Shown piece after piece: positions 61,485 through 64,000 of a stretch of 64,000 nucleotides of DNA (position 1 is its first letter; the number at the start of each line of letters is the position of its first letter). The notes under the pieces were generated by a model. The model made no database searches. It had not been told where the DNA came from and worked only from the letters and a program-made list of their open reading frames with translations. The stretch lies in assembly GCA_000611775.1 (NCBI GenBank), contig KK106983.1, positions 4,501,773-4,565,772 on the forward strand, read 5' to 3'. The position numbers and the translations under genes were made by a program. The DNA is from Umbilicaria muhlenbergii. Its lineage: Eukaryota; Ascomycota; Lecanoromycetes; Umbilicariales; Umbilicariaceae.

Positions 61485-61706
61485 AGAGACTCATGTGCTC
61501 AATGTGCTCATCATGCTTATCCTGATGAGCAAGGTGAGCAACATGATGTAACACTTCATGCTCAGCATGCTCAACAGGTGAGCAAGGTGAGCAATATAAT
61601 GTAATACTTCATGCTCAACATGCTCAACAGGTGAGCAAGGTGAGCAGTATCATGTGTATGCATGCACTGCATACTTAACTAGTACTATAGTGTGAGAGCT
61701 GTAACA
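61485..61706 (-). repeat. 5' LTR (right) of the minus-strand gypsy element
   Basis: 222 bp, pairs with 36,124-36,345. About 23 differences, all transitions. Confidence 0.9.
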
Positions 61707-63532
61707 ATAAGCTCAGATTAAGCAAGGCTACAGGTGATTTTAGGGGCTTTTATAAGGCTTAAATTCTTAAGAATCATAGGGGCTACTTATTCTGAGTATC
61801 AGGGATAGAAAATGAGGCTTTTAAACTCTCAGTTGTGCTTGAGTTTATAAGAGAAGAAATATTAAACTTGAGGTAAATTCAAAATACCACCAGGACTGAA
61901 ATGCCAGGAAAACACCAAAAAACATTATAATGAATATAACATCAGACATGAAGTCTGAAAACAGTAGTCAATGCACTACACCTACACTGACAGCATTCAT
62001 AACAAAGGAAAACTACTTTGTTATGAATAGCAATCAAAACAGCTCATTCACCTTCTCACAAACACACAGACAAATCAAAAAAGTCACATTGCAAGGTAAA
62101 AAATGCAAAAACACCACTTCCTCACAGGAAAACCAACCGGCAAAGGTGTGAATTTAAAGTTCAGAGGAAAACTGTGAAAATCTGCAAAACAGTGAACAAA
62201 GTAAAAGTGGACAAACACTGAATTTGAGACACAAAATGATGAAATCACTGTATTTAGCAGCAAATTCAGTGCTGCTAAATCTAGTCAATGCATCACACCC
62301 GTCGCAAAAATTTGACCTAAATCAGGCAATTTTCCACCTCGCAAAGTCACAAAACTCACAAAATGTGAAAAGTTCACAATTGGCAAATTTGAACACAAAC
62401 ATGCAAAATCACCACTTGCAAAGCCAAATTCAGATCATAAATTCTAAAATGAATTTACTACTGCACAAAACAGACAGTGTGAACGCAAGTGTAAAAACAG
62501 CTGCAGAAAACACGGGGAAAATGCAAAAGTTGCAAATGCAGCAGTTACGCAAAACAATTAAAAACAACACATGGAAATGAAAAACAGCCAAATCACATCA
62601 GATAAGGCTGAAATTCTCAGTACTAGTGCAAACAAGGGCCTGAATCTATGATGAAAAATTCAGCTCAATCAGGTAACTTTTCAGTGAGTATAACTGAAAA
62701 TGCTGAAAACGCTCAAAAACACCAAAGCTCAAAATCAACATTTGCGCAAATGTTGACTCAAAACAGCAATAAATCATGAACAGAGGTGGTTACAAAGGCG
62801 CAAAAATCTGCATTAATCAAAGAAACTAGGCAGATCACACAACAGGAACGCAGGCTACTGCTAATATTAAAAACATCAATTGCAGTGGCAAATTTCAACC
62901 CAATGCAAGTTCAAGATAAAATCAACAATGCATTGAAAAATGCAAAAATTGCAAAGGTGCTAGTAGCAACAGCTACTATTTCTAGGTCACAAAATAGCAT
63001 AATCCTCACTGCAGTAGAAGAAAGCAGTGCAGAAGAGCTATTACAACATAAAAATATATGAGAGCTGAAATTAAACCTGAACTTAGTTCATGTTCAAAAA
63101 GACCAGAAATGGTACAAGATAATTCTACATGAATTATTCACAGAGATTTTTGACAATGTGAAGGGGATGCAATTGCTAAAAAATGAGATTGAGATCTTCA
63201 ACAAAGGTCTAAAATTGATGTGCAAATCAAGATGAATGTCTACAGCAGAGAGTAGAAAATTCAAAAGGCATTCATCTGCAGTCATTGCCTTTGCAAGCAG
63301 TCAAGAGGCTGAAAAAGCCTTGAGAACTAAATTAATAATGGCTGAAAATTCACTGCATACCGCGGAATACATAGACTGCAAACCATATGAGCAATGCATC
63401 AAATGTCAAGGATTTGGCCACACACAGCATAAGTGCACGCATAAAGCCAAATGCCAAATATGCGCTGGAAATCATTATACCAGGAAGCACACGTGCTTAG
63501 GCTGTCATTTAAGTCAGGTCAGGTCAGGTCAA
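61707..63532 (+). mobile_element. LINE-like (Tad1/I-type) non-LTR element, 5' region and ORF1 only
   Basis: After a leader that repeats 35,398-35,592, a broken ORF1 runs through frames 61,930-62,151, 62,224-62,580, 62,786-63,061 and 63,236-63,535. Its end has two zinc knuckles (CIKCQGFGHTQHKC and CQICAGNHYTRKHTC), the arrangement of gag-like ORF1 proteins of fungal LINEs. The plus strand is A/C-rich. No endonuclease or reverse transcriptase follows: the homology stops in a GGTCA repeat at about 63,512-63,532, so the element is truncated. Confidence 0.8.
63512..63532. repeat. Short tandem repeat AGGTC at the truncation point of the LINE
   Basis: About four 5-bp units of CAGGT/GGTCA. They resemble the GGGTC/GGTCA words in the GC-rich segment at about 63,725-63,830. 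Confidence 0.75.
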
Positions 63533-63714
63533 TGATCAGGAACTTAACTCATGAGTTCAGCTCCTTCATGAACCTGATATTCAGTGGTCAACCAGGTTGA
63601 CCCTGAGGTACTCATGCAGACACTGAACTAATCATATACAGTTAAAATTGCTTAGTCATCATAACAGTAGTAAATTTAATGTAAGTAATAACATCACTTT
63701 TCTTCTCATGTTTA

Positions 63715-64000
63715 GGCTGTCACCGCGGGTCGGGGCGACACTGAGTCGGGCCGGGTCAGGCCGGGTCAGGTGGCAGTGTCTCAGTGATTTTGAACCCACC
63801 TTGGCGTGTCGGGTCGGGGCGGGTATTGAAGGCAGACACTGAGGGTAACTAGGACACTGAGAGCCGCAATAATTAGGGCTAAACCCTTCCATAATTGCAG
63901 ATATTACAGAGCTCAATGCGCCCGTCAATTCTATGCAAAAATCATCAAAAACGGATCGCGGCGCATTGAGTTGTGTGGGTTTGAAGTTCAGGGTGGCGAA
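63715..64000. other. GC-rich segment with GGGTC words, return to unmutated sequence
   Basis: CpG-containing, GC-rich DNA resumes here. Repeated GGGTC/GGGTCAGG words and several GACACTGAG copies (about 63,739, 63,834 and 63,852), with CAGTGTCTCAGTG in inverse orientation, could fold. No gene is recognised before the window ends. Confidence 0.5.

Larger units (their letters stand above)
36124..61706 (-). mobile_element. Ty3/gypsy LTR retrotransposon, minus strand, split by a 19.3-kb insertion
   Basis: Two 222-bp LTRs (36,124-36,345 and 61,485-61,706) bound the element. On the minus strand the LTR starts TGTTACAG, and the left copy is preceded by a purine tract (GAGGGAGGAGCTAG), as expected of the 3' LTR. 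Gag remnants lie on the right and pol remnants on the left, separated by the DNA element at 40,433-59,704. Without that insert the element is about 6.3 kb. LTR copies differ only by transitions. I could not define a convincing target duplication. Confidence 0.85.

Noticed and set aside
36124-61706. Simple 5-bp target duplication for the minus-strand gypsy
   Set aside because: Flanking bases (GAACT on the left, ATAAG on the right) do not match even allowing for transitions, so no duplication is claimed.
1-64000. tRNA or rRNA genes
   Set aside because: I noticed no B-box/TPsiC-type motifs in a cloverleaf context or rRNA sequence while reading, but I could not run a covariance search, so absence is not proven.

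Overview
The window comes from the nuclear genome of a filamentous ascomycete (Pezizomycotina). The left half has ordinary base composition. Its genes carry short introns (about 40-100 bp, GT-AG, CTNAC-type branch sites), and it holds typical single-copy fungal genes: ADH, a trehalose-synthase complex subunit, PXR1, a synaptojanin-type phosphatase, EMC2, AP-3 delta and RAMP4/YSY6. I cannot name the species.

Region 1 (1-34,300) is gene-rich. In order: a zinc alcohol dehydrogenase (+); a conserved Ser/Pro-rich protein (-); a Tps3/Tsl1-type trehalose complex subunit (-); PXR1 (-); an unrecognised coiled-coil gene (+); an Inp51/synaptojanin-like gene (+); a small conserved gene (-); a doubtful small gene (+); a large Pro/Ala-rich protein with a ubiquitin-like domain (-); EMC2 (-) divergent from AP-3 delta (+); a Lys-rich nucleolar-type protein with a C-terminal SMAP-like tail (+); RAMP4/YSY6 (-); and a small probable mitochondrial membrane protein (+). 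For seven genes I worked out exon joins that keep frame throughout. The genes are unrelated housekeeping genes, not a cluster.

Region 2 (about 34,480-63,700) is AT-rich, with almost no functional ORFs. It is a stack of mobile elements inserted into one another. The outermost layer is a pair of 456-bp repeats and the 5' part of a LINE-like element with a zinc-knuckle ORF1. A minus-strand Ty3/gypsy element with 222-bp LTRs at 36,124 and 61,485 sits in it. That element is split between gag and pol by a roughly 19.3-kb DNA element (40,433-59,704). The 19.3-kb element has short imperfect terminal inverted repeats, subterminal TTGCA-type repeats and a near-perfect 8-bp target duplication. It carries a decayed SNF2-family helicase gene and a decayed transposase-like gene. 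The transposase-like gene is itself broken by a complete plus-strand chromodomain Ty3/gypsy element (49,581-56,287; 228-bp LTRs, GACAT target duplication). A 783-N assembly gap lies in that element's gag.

All the repeats show C-to-T/G-to-A transitions with essentially no indels, as in repeat-induced point mutation (RIP). The signature is not the textbook one: most stops are TGA, arising at former Trp (TGG) and Arg (CGA) codons, and CpA/TpG remain common. The SNF2-carrying nested DNA element and the mutation spectrum are the most interesting parts of the window.
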